Below, one piece after another: positions 8,054 to 15,838 of a stretch of DNA of 64,000 bases. The notes under the pieces were generated by a model that saw nothing but the letters and a program-made list of their open reading frames with translations, was not told where the DNA came from and searched no databases. A program made the translations under genes and the position numbers. This DNA is from Corallococcus carmarthensis. GTDB taxonomy: Bacteria > Myxococcota > Myxococcia > Myxococcales > Myxococcaceae. The stretch's first letter is position 1; each line of letters begins with the position of its first letter. The stretch covers positions 1-64,000 of the forward strand of contig NZ_RAWE01000024.1 in NCBI RefSeq assembly GCF_003611695.1. The letters run 5' to 3'.

Positions 8054-9064
8054 GTGAGCACCTCTCCCCGGCGTTTCCCTCTCCTCGTCGCGGCCCTCCT
8101 CGGGGTCGTGGTCCTCGGCCTGGCGTTCTTCGGCCTGCGCGCCTCGCGCACTCCCTCCGTGGAAGCGGCGGCCCCGGAAACAGCGGCGCCCCCCGCCCCG
8201 GGCGCGGGACGGACCATCGCCCACGCGCAGGGCAGCACCGTGGTGGCCGAGCACCTGAAGCAGGTCGTGGTGTTCGACCTCGCGGCGCTGGACACGTTGG
8301 ACGCGCTGGGGGTGGAGGTGCAGGGCGTGGCGGGTGAGTACTTCCCCGGCCAGCTGGCGAAGTACGCGGACCCGAAGAAGTACCCGCGCTTCGGGACGCT
8401 CTTCGAGCCGGACTACGAAGCCCTCAACGCCGCCCGGCCCGACCTGGTCATCACCGGCGGCCGGACCAGCGCCCGGTACGCGAAGCTCGCCGCCATGATG
8501 CCCACCATCGACCAGGTCACGGACGATGCGCACTACCTGGAGACCGTGGTGAGCAACACGGAGCGGCTGGCCACCGTCTTCGGCAAGGAGCCCCAGTCGC
8601 GCGCCCTGATTGAAGGGCTGCGCCAGTCCATCGCGACGCTGAAGGAGACCACCGCCGCCCGGGGCAAGGGGCTCATCGTCCTGACGTCCGGAGGGCGGAT
8701 GAGCGCCTATGGCCCGGGCTCGCGCTTCGGCGTGCTGCATGAGTCCTTCGGCATCCCGCCCGCGGCCCCGTCGCTCAAGGCGTCGCTGCACGGCGAGGCC
8801 ATCGGGTCGGAGTTCATCCTGGAGACCAACCCGGACTGGCTGTTCGTCATCGACCGGGACGCGGCCATTGGCGAGGGCGGCGCCGCGCAGCGGCTGCTGG
8901 ACAACGAGCTGGTGCGCCAGACGACGGCCTGGAAGCAGGGGCAGGTCGTGTACCTGGATCCCGCCAACACCTATCTCATCGGCGGCGGTATCCAGTCCGT
9001 GCGGCGCCTGCTGGAGCAGATCTCCGATGCCTACGCGAAGCCCCGACAGCCCCCTGCTCCCTGA
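8054..9064 (+). CDS. Iron-siderophore ABC transporter substrate-binding protein
   Basis: 336 residues from the GTG; an in-frame TTG at 8042 is an alternative. A membrane anchor or signal segment (about 5-27) is followed by a class III periplasmic-binding fold: TIAHAQGSTVVAEHLKQVVVFD, the tyrosine/pro motif PRFGTLFEPDYEALNAARPDLVIT, and FVIDRDAAIG near the end. It belongs with the FatB/YclQ (petrobactin-type) binding proteins. It captures ferric siderophore in the periplasm and hands it to the two permeases encoded next. Iron regulation is supported by the Fur box upstream. The natural ligand could be a catecholate such as myxochelin, which is inference. Confidence 0.87.
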   Translation: MSTSPRRFPLLVAALLGVVVLGLAFFGLRASRTPSVEAAAPETAAPPAPGAGRTIAHAQGSTVVAEHLKQVVVFDLAALDTLDALGVEVQGVAGEYFPGQLAKYADPKKYPRFGTLFEPDYEALNAARPDLVITGGRTSARYAKLAAMMPTIDQVTDDAHYLETVVSNTERLATVFGKEPQSRALIEGLRQSIATLKETTAARGKGLIVLTSGGRMSAYGPGSRFGVLHESFGIPPAAPSLKASLHGEAIGSEFILETNPDWLFVIDRDAAIGEGGAAQRLLDNELVRQTTAWKQGQVVYLDPANTYLIGGGIQSVRRLLEQISDAYAKPRQPPAP

Positions 9065-10061
9065 GCCGGCCTTCGCATTTCCCGGGTCCGGGGCCTCGCT
9101 GCCGCTGCTCATCGTGGCCGGGCTCGCGGTGGGGGTGCTCGCGGGAACCAGCCTGTTGATTGGCGTGAGCCACGTGTCGTGGGACGCGCTCCTGGCGCCG
9201 GCGGAGAACCAGCGCGCCGTGCAGGTGCTGGTCATCAGCCGCGTGCCGCGCACGCTGGCCCTGATGCTGGCAGGCATGTCCCTGGGCGTGGCGGGCCTCA
9301 TCATGCAGATGCTCGCGCGCAACCGCTTCGTGGAGCCCTTCACGGCGGGCACCGCGGAGTCCGCGAGCCTGGGCCTGCTCGCCGTCACCATTTTCGCCCC
9401 CGGCATCCCCATCCTCGCGAGGACGGCGGTCGCCGCCTGCTTCTCCATGGCGGGCACGGCGCTGTTCCTGCTCATCCTGCGGCGCATCCCGCTGCGCTCG
9501 GCGCTCGTCGTGCCCGTCGTGGGGCTGGTGCTGGGCGCCATCTTCGACGCGACGACGACGTTCTTCGCCTACCGCTTCTCCCTGCTGCAATCGCTGATGG
9601 CCTGGACCACGGGCGACTTCTCCAGCGTGCTGCGTGGCCGCTACGAATTGCTCTGGGGCGCCTTCGTCCTGACGGTCATCGCCTACGTCGTCGCGGACCG
9701 CTTCACCGTCGCCGGCATGGGCGAGGCCTTCACCACCAACCTGGGCTTGAGCCACCCGCGCATCGTGGCGCTGGGGCTGGCCATCGTCGCCCTGGTCACC
9801 GCGGTGGTGGTGGCCACGGTGGGGATGATTCCCTTCATCGGGCTCGTGGTGCCCAACGTCGTCAGCCTCATCGTGGGCGACAACGCGCGCCGCTCCATCC
9901 CCTGGGTGGCGGTGATGGGCGCGGGCTTCGTCCTGCTGTGCGACATCGTCGGGCGGGTGGTGCGCCAGCCGTATGAGATTCCCGTGGGCACGGTGGCGGG
10001 CGTGGTGGGCAGCCTCGTCTTCCTCCACCTGCTCTTCCGGAGGGACAGCCGTGCCGGCTAG
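9027..10061 (+). CDS. Siderophore ABC transporter permease (FecCD family), first
   Basis: 344 residues. ATG 9027 is chosen because GGAG sits 8-12 bp upstream and translation then overlaps the binding-protein gene by 38 bp. About nine to ten hydrophobic helices are visible, with FecCD hallmarks: ISRVPRTLALMLAGMSLGVAGLIMQMLARNRFVEPF, the TTGDF segment, and the cytoplasmic coupling region GMIPFIGLVVPNVVSLIVG. It forms the inner-membrane channel with the second permease. It is the YclN/FatD-type member of this transporter class. Confidence 0.88.
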   Translation: MPTRSPDSPLLPEPAFAFPGSGASLPLLIVAGLAVGVLAGTSLLIGVSHVSWDALLAPAENQRAVQVLVISRVPRTLALMLAGMSLGVAGLIMQMLARNRFVEPFTAGTAESASLGLLAVTIFAPGIPILARTAVAACFSMAGTALFLLILRRIPLRSALVVPVVGLVLGAIFDATTTFFAYRFSLLQSLMAWTTGDFSSVLRGRYELLWGAFVLTVIAYVVADRFTVAGMGEAFTTNLGLSHPRIVALGLAIVALVTAVVVATVGMIPFIGLVVPNVVSLIVGDNARRSIPWVAVMGAGFVLLCDIVGRVVRQPYEIPVGTVAGVVGSLVFLHLLFRRDSRAG

Positions 10062-11022
10062 CGCGCTGCGCCTGGAGGGCCATGAGCGCCGGCTGCTCCT
10101 CCTGGGAGGCCTGGCTGCCTTCTGCGTGCTGGTGTTCATGACCGTGGACGCGGGCGGCCGGTGGGACTTCGTGCTGCCGTTCCGCGCGCGCAAGGTCGCC
10201 ACGGTGCTGCTGGTGGGCTACGCCATCGCCGTCTCCACGGTGCTGTTCCAGACCGTGACGGAGAACCGCGTCCTGACGCCCGCCATCATGGGCTTCGACA
10301 CGCTCTACGTGCTGCTCCAGACGTGCCTGCTCTTCTTCCTGGGCTCGCGCACGGTGGCGTCCCTGGACGTCCGGCTGCTGTTCGCGGTGGAGGTCGCCGT
10401 CATGGTGCTCTTCTCCGCCGTGCTGCACCGCTGGCTGTTCGCGGGCGGCGGGCGGAGCATCCACCTGCTGCTGCTCACGGGGGTGGTGCTGGGCGTGCTG
10501 TTCCGCAGCCTGTCCACCTTCCTCCAGCGCGTCATCGCGCCGGGCGAGTTCGCCTTCCTGGAGGACCGCTTCTTCGCCAGCTTCAACAACCCGGACCCGG
10601 ACCTGCTGCTCGCCTCCGCGCTGCTGACCGTGGGCGCTTCCGTCCTGGGCTTCCGCCTGCTGCGCGCGTGCGACGTCCTGAACCTGGGCCGCGACGTGGC
10701 CATCAACCTGGGCGTGGACCACCGGCGCACGGTGTCGCTGCTGCTGGCGGTGGTGTCGGTGCTGGTGTCGGTGTCCACCGCGCTGGTGGGGCCGGTGACC
10801 TTCTTCGGCCTGCTGGTGGCGAACCTGGCGCACGGGCTGGTGCGCTCGCACCGGCACATCCACGTGCTGCCGGCGGCCGTGTTCCTCGCGGTGATTGGCC
10901 TTCTGGGCGGTCAGCTCGTGCTGGAGCGCGTCTTCTCCTTTGGCGCCAACCTGCGTGTCATCATCGAGTTCCTGGGCGGCCTCATGTTCATCACCCTGCT
11001 CATGCGAGGCGCGCTGCGATGA
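10051..11022 (+). CDS. Siderophore ABC transporter permease (FecCD family), second
   Basis: 323 residues from GTG 10051, which has an AGGGA site 8 bp upstream and overlaps the first permease by 11 bp. A longer start is possible but would add low-complexity shadow sequence. It is polytopic with FecCD features: RKVATVLLVGYAIAVSTVLFQTVTENRVLTPAIMGFD, LNLGRDVAINLGV, and the coupling segment GPVTFFGLLVANLAH. It pairs with the preceding permease, as in YclO/FatC systems. The two differ in sequence, fitting a heterodimeric channel. Confidence 0.88.
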   Translation: MPASALRLEGHERRLLLLGGLAAFCVLVFMTVDAGGRWDFVLPFRARKVATVLLVGYAIAVSTVLFQTVTENRVLTPAIMGFDTLYVLLQTCLLFFLGSRTVASLDVRLLFAVEVAVMVLFSAVLHRWLFAGGGRSIHLLLLTGVVLGVLFRSLSTFLQRVIAPGEFAFLEDRFFASFNNPDPDLLLASALLTVGASVLGFRLLRACDVLNLGRDVAINLGVDHRRTVSLLLAVVSVLVSVSTALVGPVTFFGLLVANLAHGLVRSHRHIHVLPAAVFLAVIGLLGGQLVLERVFSFGANLRVIIEFLGGLMFITLLMRGALR

Positions 11023-11777
11023 TTGAAGCCCGCAACGTCTCCCGCCGCTACGGCGACACCCTGGTGGTGGACGACGTCACGCTGAAGCTCCCGGAGAGCG
11101 GCGTCACGTCCATCATCGGGCCCAACGGCGCCGGCAAGTCCACCCTGCTGTCGATGATCAGCCGCCTGCTGCCGCTGTCCTCCGGCACGGTGCTGGTGGA
11201 CGGCATGGACGTGGCGAGGACGCCCGGCGATGCGCTGGCGCGCAGGCTGGCCATCCTGCGGCAGGACAACCCCGTCACCTCGCGGCTCACCGTGCGCGAC
11301 CTGGTGACCTTCGGCCGCTACCCGCATTCCAAGGGCCGCCCCACGGTGGAGGACCGCGCCTTCGTGGAGGGGGCCCTCCACCACCTGGGCCTGGAGTCCA
11401 TCGCCCACCGCTTCCTGGACGAGCTGTCCGGCGGCCAGCGCCAGCGCGCCTTCGTGGCCATGGTGCTGTGCCAGGACACGCACTACGTGCTCCTGGACGA
11501 GCCGCTCAACAGCCTGGACATGAAACACGCCGTGGCCATGATGAAGGAGCTGCGGCGCGCGGCGGACACGCTGGGCAAGTGCGTGGTGCTGGTGCTGCAC
11601 GACCTCAACTACGCCTCCTGCTACTCCGACCACGTCATCGCCATGCGCGGCGGGAAGGTCGCGTTCCAGGGGAGGCCGGAGGAGCTCATGCGCCCCGACG
11701 TGCTGCGCGGCATCTACGACCTGGACATCGACATCCACCTGCTCGATGGAAAGCGCATCGCGGTCCACTACCGCTGA
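11019..11777 (+). CDS. Siderophore ABC transporter ATP-binding protein
   Basis: 252 residues, starting at an ATGA overlap with the second permease. The ABC motifs are complete: Walker A GPNGAGKST (34-42), Q-loop LRQDN, signature LSGGQRQR, Walker B YVLLDEPLNSLD and switch His in LVLHDLNYAS. The FecE/YclP family powers ferric-siderophore import. It is the last gene of the four-gene Fur-controlled operon. Confidence 0.92.
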   Translation: MIEARNVSRRYGDTLVVDDVTLKLPESGVTSIIGPNGAGKSTLLSMISRLLPLSSGTVLVDGMDVARTPGDALARRLAILRQDNPVTSRLTVRDLVTFGRYPHSKGRPTVEDRAFVEGALHHLGLESIAHRFLDELSGGQRQRAFVAMVLCQDTHYVLLDEPLNSLDMKHAVAMMKELRRAADTLGKCVVLVLHDLNYASCYSDHVIAMRGGKVAFQGRPEELMRPDVLRGIYDLDIDIHLLDGKRIAVHYR

Positions 11778-11794
11778 GCCCGGATCCCGGAACC

Positions 11795-12385
11795 ATGCCC
11801 CACCACCGCGAAACCGCTCCGAACTTCCGCCTGCGTCACTGGGCATCCCGTCTGGTGCTCCTGGTCGCAGGTGTCAGCGTCGTCGCGACGTCGCAGGTCA
11901 GGTCGGCGGACGTCTTCTCCGCCCCGTACACAGGCCAGCCGGTGACGCTCACGGCCGAAGCGCCCCGGGTCACCCTTCCGCTCGTCGTGGGCGTCACGGC
12001 CTCGAAGTCGCCGGACAAGCAGGCCGAGGCGCTGATGAGGGTCAAGTTGACGGTCCGCTGGACGCCGGAGGACCCCAGCCAGACGAAGGCGGGTCCCATC
12101 CTCCGCGCCAGCCTGCTCGGGAACGGGACGCAGCTCTCCGGTCCGGAGGCGGCCACCTCCCCCCTGGTGGCGGGACAGCCGCTGCCCATGGACGTCCTCG
12201 TGTCCCATTCACGCAACTGCGAGCTGGGGAAGCGCTGCCAGTGGACCTCGGACCTGAGGCTGGAGCTGGAGTCCCAAGGCGCCGCCGGAACGGTGGAGGT
12301 GGCGTGGACGGCGACGGCCCAGGCCCACGTGGTGGGCACCTCCAGCACGCCCGAGGGATTCACCGTCACCGTCTCGGAGCCGTGA
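11795..12385 (+). CDS. Secreted protein of unknown function
   Basis: 196 residues with an N-terminal hydrophobic segment (LVLLVAGVSVVATSQVRSA) that reads as a signal peptide cleaved near residue 37. The remainder is beta-rich, with PYTGQPVTLTAEAPRVTLPLVVGVTAS, two cysteines (CELGKRC) that could form a disulfide, and an Ig-like ending. I recognise no family. It follows the iron operon by 17 bp on the same strand, so co-transcription is possible, although nothing in it suggests iron handling. Confidence 0.6.
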   Translation: MPHHRETAPNFRLRHWASRLVLLVAGVSVVATSQVRSADVFSAPYTGQPVTLTAEAPRVTLPLVVGVTASKSPDKQAEALMRVKLTVRWTPEDPSQTKAGPILRASLLGNGTQLSGPEAATSPLVAGQPLPMDVLVSHSRNCELGKRCQWTSDLRLELESQGAAGTVEVAWTATAQAHVVGTSSTPEGFTVTVSEP

Positions 12386-12458
12386 GCCCTGGATGTCTTG
12401 GGTTGCTCCGCACGCACGGAAGGTGAAAGCGTGCCGCCTTCCCTTGCCTGAAAGGCAG

Positions 12459-12968
12459 ATGGCGATGCGCGAGAAGAACCTGGAGTACACGCTGGATTGG
12501 ATTGCCATCCAGGAATTGGTGGCCGAGTACGGGCAGGCCATCGACCACGGCAAGGACACGGGCGACTGGACGCGGTGGGAGCGGGTCTTCGCCCCGGAGG
12601 TGACGTCGGACTACTCCCGCTTCATGGGGGTGCCTCCCTCCACCGCGCCGCGCGCCGTGCTGGCGCAGTTCGGCAACCAGGCGCTGGAGTGCTTCAAACG
12701 GGTGCAGCACTCCACGGCCAACACGGTGCGCACGGAGTTCACCAGCGCCACGCACGCCACGGTGCACGCCTATGCGGAGGTCTCCCACTTCTTCACGATG
12801 GACGGCTTCCCCCAGGAGTGGACCTTGGTGGGGCGCTACACGCACGAGGTGGTGAAGACCGCCGCGGAGGGCTGGCGCATCCAGAAGGTCACGCTGGATC
12901 CCATCCACCACCGGGGCAACCTGCTGGGCCTGGAGTACGCCCGGGGCAAGCGGCTCGGCACCCCGTGA
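12459..12968 (+). CDS. SnoaL-like / NTF2-fold protein
   Basis: 169 residues from the ATG at 12459, preceded by AAAGG; an ATG at 12465 is equally possible. The pattern is that of SnoaL-like dehydratases and ring-cyclase-fold proteins: IQELVAEYGQAIDHGKDTGDWTRWERVFAPEV, a central THATVHAYAEV and the end strand GRYTHEVVKTAAEGWRIQKVTLD. Aspartate and histidine residues at the usual pocket positions (AIDHG, DYSRF) are present. It is probably a small-molecule enzyme or binding protein of the cytoplasm. The substrate is unknown. Confidence 0.75.
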   Translation: MAMREKNLEYTLDWIAIQELVAEYGQAIDHGKDTGDWTRWERVFAPEVTSDYSRFMGVPPSTAPRAVLAQFGNQALECFKRVQHSTANTVRTEFTSATHATVHAYAEVSHFFTMDGFPQEWTLVGRYTHEVVKTAAEGWRIQKVTLDPIHHRGNLLGLEYARGKRLGTP

Positions 12969-12998
12969 GGCCCTGGCGCGAGGTGGGGCGGGACGTCC

Positions 12999-13931
12999 TC
13001 ACCGCGCGCGCTTCTTCCGGGGCCTGACGGGAGGCTTCGCGAGCGCCTCCGCCTGCGCCCCGATGGTCTCCGCCAGGAAGTCCACCACCGCGCGCACCCG
13101 CGCGTTGTGGGCCAGGTCCTCGTGGAACACCAGCCACACGGTCCGCTCCAATTCCGGCAGCGCGTCACGCAGGGGAACGAGTTCCGCGTGCAGATGGCCG
13201 AAGTACGCCGGGAGCAGCGCCACCCCCAGGCCCTCACGCGCGGCCTGGAGCAGCCCCAGGATGGACGTCAGCCGCACCGCGACGGTGGCCTTCGCCGCGT
13301 GCACGTCCAGCCACTTCGACTCCGGCCAGCGCCGCGAGTCCTGCGCGTAGCCCACCACCGCGTGCCCCTGGAGCCCCGCGTCGAAGCGCACCGGCCCCCG
13401 GCGGGCGAGGTACGCCTTCGACGCGAAGGGCACGACCCCGATGGCCGCCACCTTCCGGGCCCGCAGCGACGCCTCCCGCGGCCGGACCAGGCGGATGGCG
13501 ACGTCCGCCTCCCGGCGCACGAGCGACAGGGCCTCGTAACCGGAGAGCAGCTGCAACTCGATTTCCGGATGCCGCTCCTGGAAGCCAGCCAGCCACGGCA
13601 TCACGTTGTGGACCAGGAAGGAGTCCGTCGCGGTGACCGTCACCGGGCCGGAGGGGCGCAGGTCCTCACCGCTGGCCAGCCGCTCCACCCGCAGCGCCTC
13701 CGCCTCCACCGCCTCCGCGGCGGGCAGGATGCGCAGCGCCACCGCCGTGGGCCGCAGGCCCGTGGGGGTCCGGTCGAAGAGGCGCGCTCCCAGCTCCTTC
13801 TCCAGCACCGCCAGCCGCCGGCCCACCGTGGTCTGGTCCACCTTCAACCGCCGCGCCGCCGCGGAGAGGTTCCCTTCCCTCGCGATGGCCAGGAAGTGCC
13901 GCAGGTCGCTCCATTCGGGCATGGTCTGCAT
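12999..13931 (-). CDS. LysR family transcriptional regulator
   Basis: 310 residues, starting at MQTMPEWSDLRHFLAI. The frame is open upstream, but the HTH of LysR proteins normally begins within ten residues of the start. The N-terminal HTH_1 domain is clear (LRHFLAIAREGNLSAAARRLKVDQTTVGRRLAVLEKELGARLFDR). The effector-binding domain runs from about 90 to 295, and the C-terminus is basic (RPRKKRAR). It is divergent from the cupin protein at 14024, the classic LysR arrangement, and a 7-3-7 inverted repeat (13935-13951) lies at its start. It probably controls the cupin gene and itself. Confidence 0.92.
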   Translation of the reverse strand: MQTMPEWSDLRHFLAIAREGNLSAAARRLKVDQTTVGRRLAVLEKELGARLFDRTPTGLRPTAVALRILPAAEAVEAEALRVERLASGEDLRPSGPVTVTATDSFLVHNVMPWLAGFQERHPEIELQLLSGYEALSLVRREADVAIRLVRPREASLRARKVAAIGVVPFASKAYLARRGPVRFDAGLQGHAVVGYAQDSRRWPESKWLDVHAAKATVAVRLTSILGLLQAAREGLGVALLPAYFGHLHAELVPLRDALPELERTVWLVFHEDLAHNARVRAVVDFLAETIGAQAEALAKPPVRPRKKRAR

Positions 13932-13934
13932 CTT

Positions 13935-13951
13935 CGCAGAGGGGCTCTGCG
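13935..13951. promoter_or_regulatory. Inverted repeat in the LysR/cupin intergenic region
   Basis: CGCAGAG-GGG-CTCTGCG is a perfect 7-bp inverted repeat, and a related half-site, TTTTCGCAGA, follows at 13962-13971. Its place between divergent lysR and cupin genes fits a LysR recognition and activation site. No binding consensus can be confirmed by eye. Confidence 0.45.
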
Positions 13952-14023
13952 GAAACGGGCATTTTCGCAGACCCGCTCCGCCGCCATCCTCCCCGGCGTT
14001 TCCTTCCACCGAGGAGTCCCCCC

Positions 14024-14467
14024 GTGAAGACCCTGCCCAAGCTCGTCGCCGCCGTCGCCGTCGTCTCCGCGTTCACCTTCGCCGCCGCCAAGGGCAAGGA
14101 GTCCGCCGCGTTCCAGCAGACCGCCTATGACAAGCTCACCTGGACGGAGATGATGCCCGGCGGCCCGTCCGTGCACGTCCTCTGGGGCGACATGAAGAAG
14201 GGCCCGTACGCCCTGCTGATGAAGTTCCCCGCCGGGTTCGACTCCGGGCCGCACACCCACTCCGCCGACTACCACGGGGTGCTGGTGAAGGGCCGCATGA
14301 CGAACACCAGCGAGGGCGCCGCGGAGGCGGGCGCCGTGGAGGCCGGCAGCACCTGGGACCAGCCCGGCAAGGTGGTGCACCGCAACCAGTGCGCGAAGGA
14401 CGCCGAGTGCGTGGTGCTCATCGCCCAGGACAAGCCCTTCGACTTCGCGCCCGCCAAGGCGAAGTAG
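14024..14467 (+). CDS. Secreted cupin-domain protein (DUF4437-like)
   Basis: 147 residues with a signal peptide (VAAVAVVSAFTFAAA). The mature protein is a single cupin barrel: KFPAGFDSGPHTHSADYHGVLVKGRM carries the HxH...H metal-binding motif, followed by a Gly/Pro turn before the second strand set (GSTWDQPGKVVHRNQC). Such periplasmic cupins resemble DUF4437 and can bind metals or act on small aromatics. It is probably the target of the divergent LysR regulator. A catalytic role is not shown. Confidence 0.75.
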   Translation: MKTLPKLVAAVAVVSAFTFAAAKGKESAAFQQTAYDKLTWTEMMPGGPSVHVLWGDMKKGPYALLMKFPAGFDSGPHTHSADYHGVLVKGRMTNTSEGAAEAGAVEAGSTWDQPGKVVHRNQCAKDAECVVLIAQDKPFDFAPAKAK

Positions 14468-14491
14468 CCGCCCGGCGGGCCCGGCGGCGCG

Positions 14492-15286
14492 TCAGACCTT
14501 GATGCCCACCACCAGGGACGCGGCGTAACCGTCCGTGGTGTTGCCCGTCACGGTCGCCAGCTGCGTGGACGCGCCGTCGCTGAACACGTTGTCGCTGGAG
14601 AGCGAGATTTGTCCGAGGTTGCGGACGCTCTGCGAATAGCCAGACGTCGCGTAGACGGTGTCACAGACGTCCTCCGGCAGGGCCAGCTGGGACGTGGCCA
14701 CCTTGTTGCGCGAGGAGGAGGTCGCCTCCACCGAGGGGTAGATTTCGAAGTGGATGTGCGGCCAGCGGCCGCTGTAGCAGGCGGGGAAGATGCTGGTGAA
14801 GGTCACCTTGCCCTCCTCGTCCGTCACCTGCACCCCGCGCAGGTAGTTCTCGCTGGTGACGCCCGACGAGTACATCGAGTACCGCCCCGCCTGGTCGCAG
14901 TGCCACAGGTAGACGGCATAGCCCCGCAGCGGCGTGCAGCTGTCGTCGCTGGCGACCAGCGTGAGGGTGATGGTGAGCGGAATGCCCGCCGCGACACCGC
15001 TCGCGCCCGCGATGCTGGAGCGGATGTCGCTCCGGACGATGCCCGACAGCACCAGCGCGTTGGCCCCGTTGGAGCCGTCACCGGGATAGGGACCGGCCGT
15101 CTCCTCCGGAATCTTCGCACAGCCGGACGTGTCACCGCTGCCGCTGGAGTCCGGTCCACCGCAGCCGATGATGGGAATGAGGCTGGTGAAGGCCATCCAG
15201 CGCAGCAGCTCCCGCCGGTCCGTGCGCTTCGCCAGGACCCGCAGGTCCTGCTGGAGTCCGTCGTGGTGATTCTGTTCGTCGCTCAT
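14492..15286 (-). CDS. Intradiol ring-cleavage dioxygenase-like protein
   Basis: 264 residues from MSDEQNHHDG, with an AGGGGG ribosome site 9 bp upstream. A twin-arginine or lipoprotein-like N-terminus (TDRRELLRWMAFTSLIPIIGC) targets it out of the cytoplasm. The catalytic domain resembles protocatechuate 3,4-dioxygenase: PEETAGPYPGDGS, AVYLWHCDQAGRYSMYS with the first tyrosine ligand, and PACYSGRWPHIHFEIY with the second Tyr and the two His that bind Fe(III). All four ligands are present, so activity on catechols is plausible. Extracytoplasmic members of this family are widespread, but their substrates are not known. Confidence 0.85.
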   Translation of the reverse strand: MSDEQNHHDGLQQDLRVLAKRTDRRELLRWMAFTSLIPIIGCGGPDSSGSGDTSGCAKIPEETAGPYPGDGSNGANALVLSGIVRSDIRSSIAGASGVAAGIPLTITLTLVASDDSCTPLRGYAVYLWHCDQAGRYSMYSSGVTSENYLRGVQVTDEEGKVTFTSIFPACYSGRWPHIHFEIYPSVEATSSSRNKVATSQLALPEDVCDTVYATSGYSQSVRNLGQISLSSDNVFSDGASTQLATVTGNTTDGYAASLVVGIKV

Positions 15287-15326
15287 GTGCCCGACCCCCT
15301 TGGAGTGATTGTGACGGTAGGGCAAA

Positions 15327-15349
15327 GGTCTTAAGCGAGTCCTAAGACC
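15327..15349. promoter_or_regulatory. Inverted repeat upstream of the dioxygenase
   Basis: GGTCTTAAG and CCTAAGACC are 9-bp arms with one mismatch and a 5-bp spacer, about 40 bp upstream of the dioxygenase start and 80 bp upstream of the divergent DUF3224 gene. The position suits an operator; a small hairpin is the alternative. Confidence 0.4.
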
Positions 15350-15429
15350 CCGGCGCTGACGCGTTTTTGCAATCCAGGCGCGGGCTGCTGGCGTATCTGT
15401 CCGCCCATCCAGCAAGGGAGCAGGCCCCC

Positions 15430-15837
15430 ATGACGAAGCGCGCGAACGGACCTTTCGACGTCAAGCTCACCCCCATGGCGCCGGAGGCGGGCGCGGTGGA
15501 CGCGGCCCCGGGCCGGATGATGCTCGACAAGCGCTTTCACGGCGCGCTGGAGGCCACGAGCCAGGGGCAGATGCTCGCGGTGCGGACGTCCGTGGAGGGG
15601 TCCGCGGGCTACGTCGCGATGGAGCGCGTCAGCGGCACGCTGGACGGCCGGAGCGGCACCTTCGCGCTCCAGCACTCCGGGACCATGACGCGCGGTGCGC
15701 CCCAGCTCGTCATCACGGTGGTGCCGGACTCCGGAACCGGCGAGCTCACGGGGCTCGCCGGTTCGATGACCATCGACATCGCCCCGGGCGTGAAGCACTC
15801 CTACGACTTCCAGTACACCCTGCCCGACGGGCGGTGA
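15430..15837 (+). CDS. DUF3224 family protein
   Basis: 135 residues forming one beta-barrel-like domain typical of DUF3224: a central GSAGYVAMERVSGTLDGRSGTFALQHSG, then LVITVVPDSGTGELTGLAGSMTI and the ending HSYDFQYTLP. Members are small soluble proteins, probably of the allene-oxide-cyclase-like barrel class. The biological role is undefined. The ATG follows a short G/C-rich leader with no strong ribosome site. It is divergent from the dioxygenase. Confidence 0.85.
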   Translation: MTKRANGPFDVKLTPMAPEAGAVDAAPGRMMLDKRFHGALEATSQGQMLAVRTSVEGSAGYVAMERVSGTLDGRSGTFALQHSGTMTRGAPQLVITVVPDSGTGELTGLAGSMTIDIAPGVKHSYDFQYTLPDGR

Positions 15838-15838
15838 C

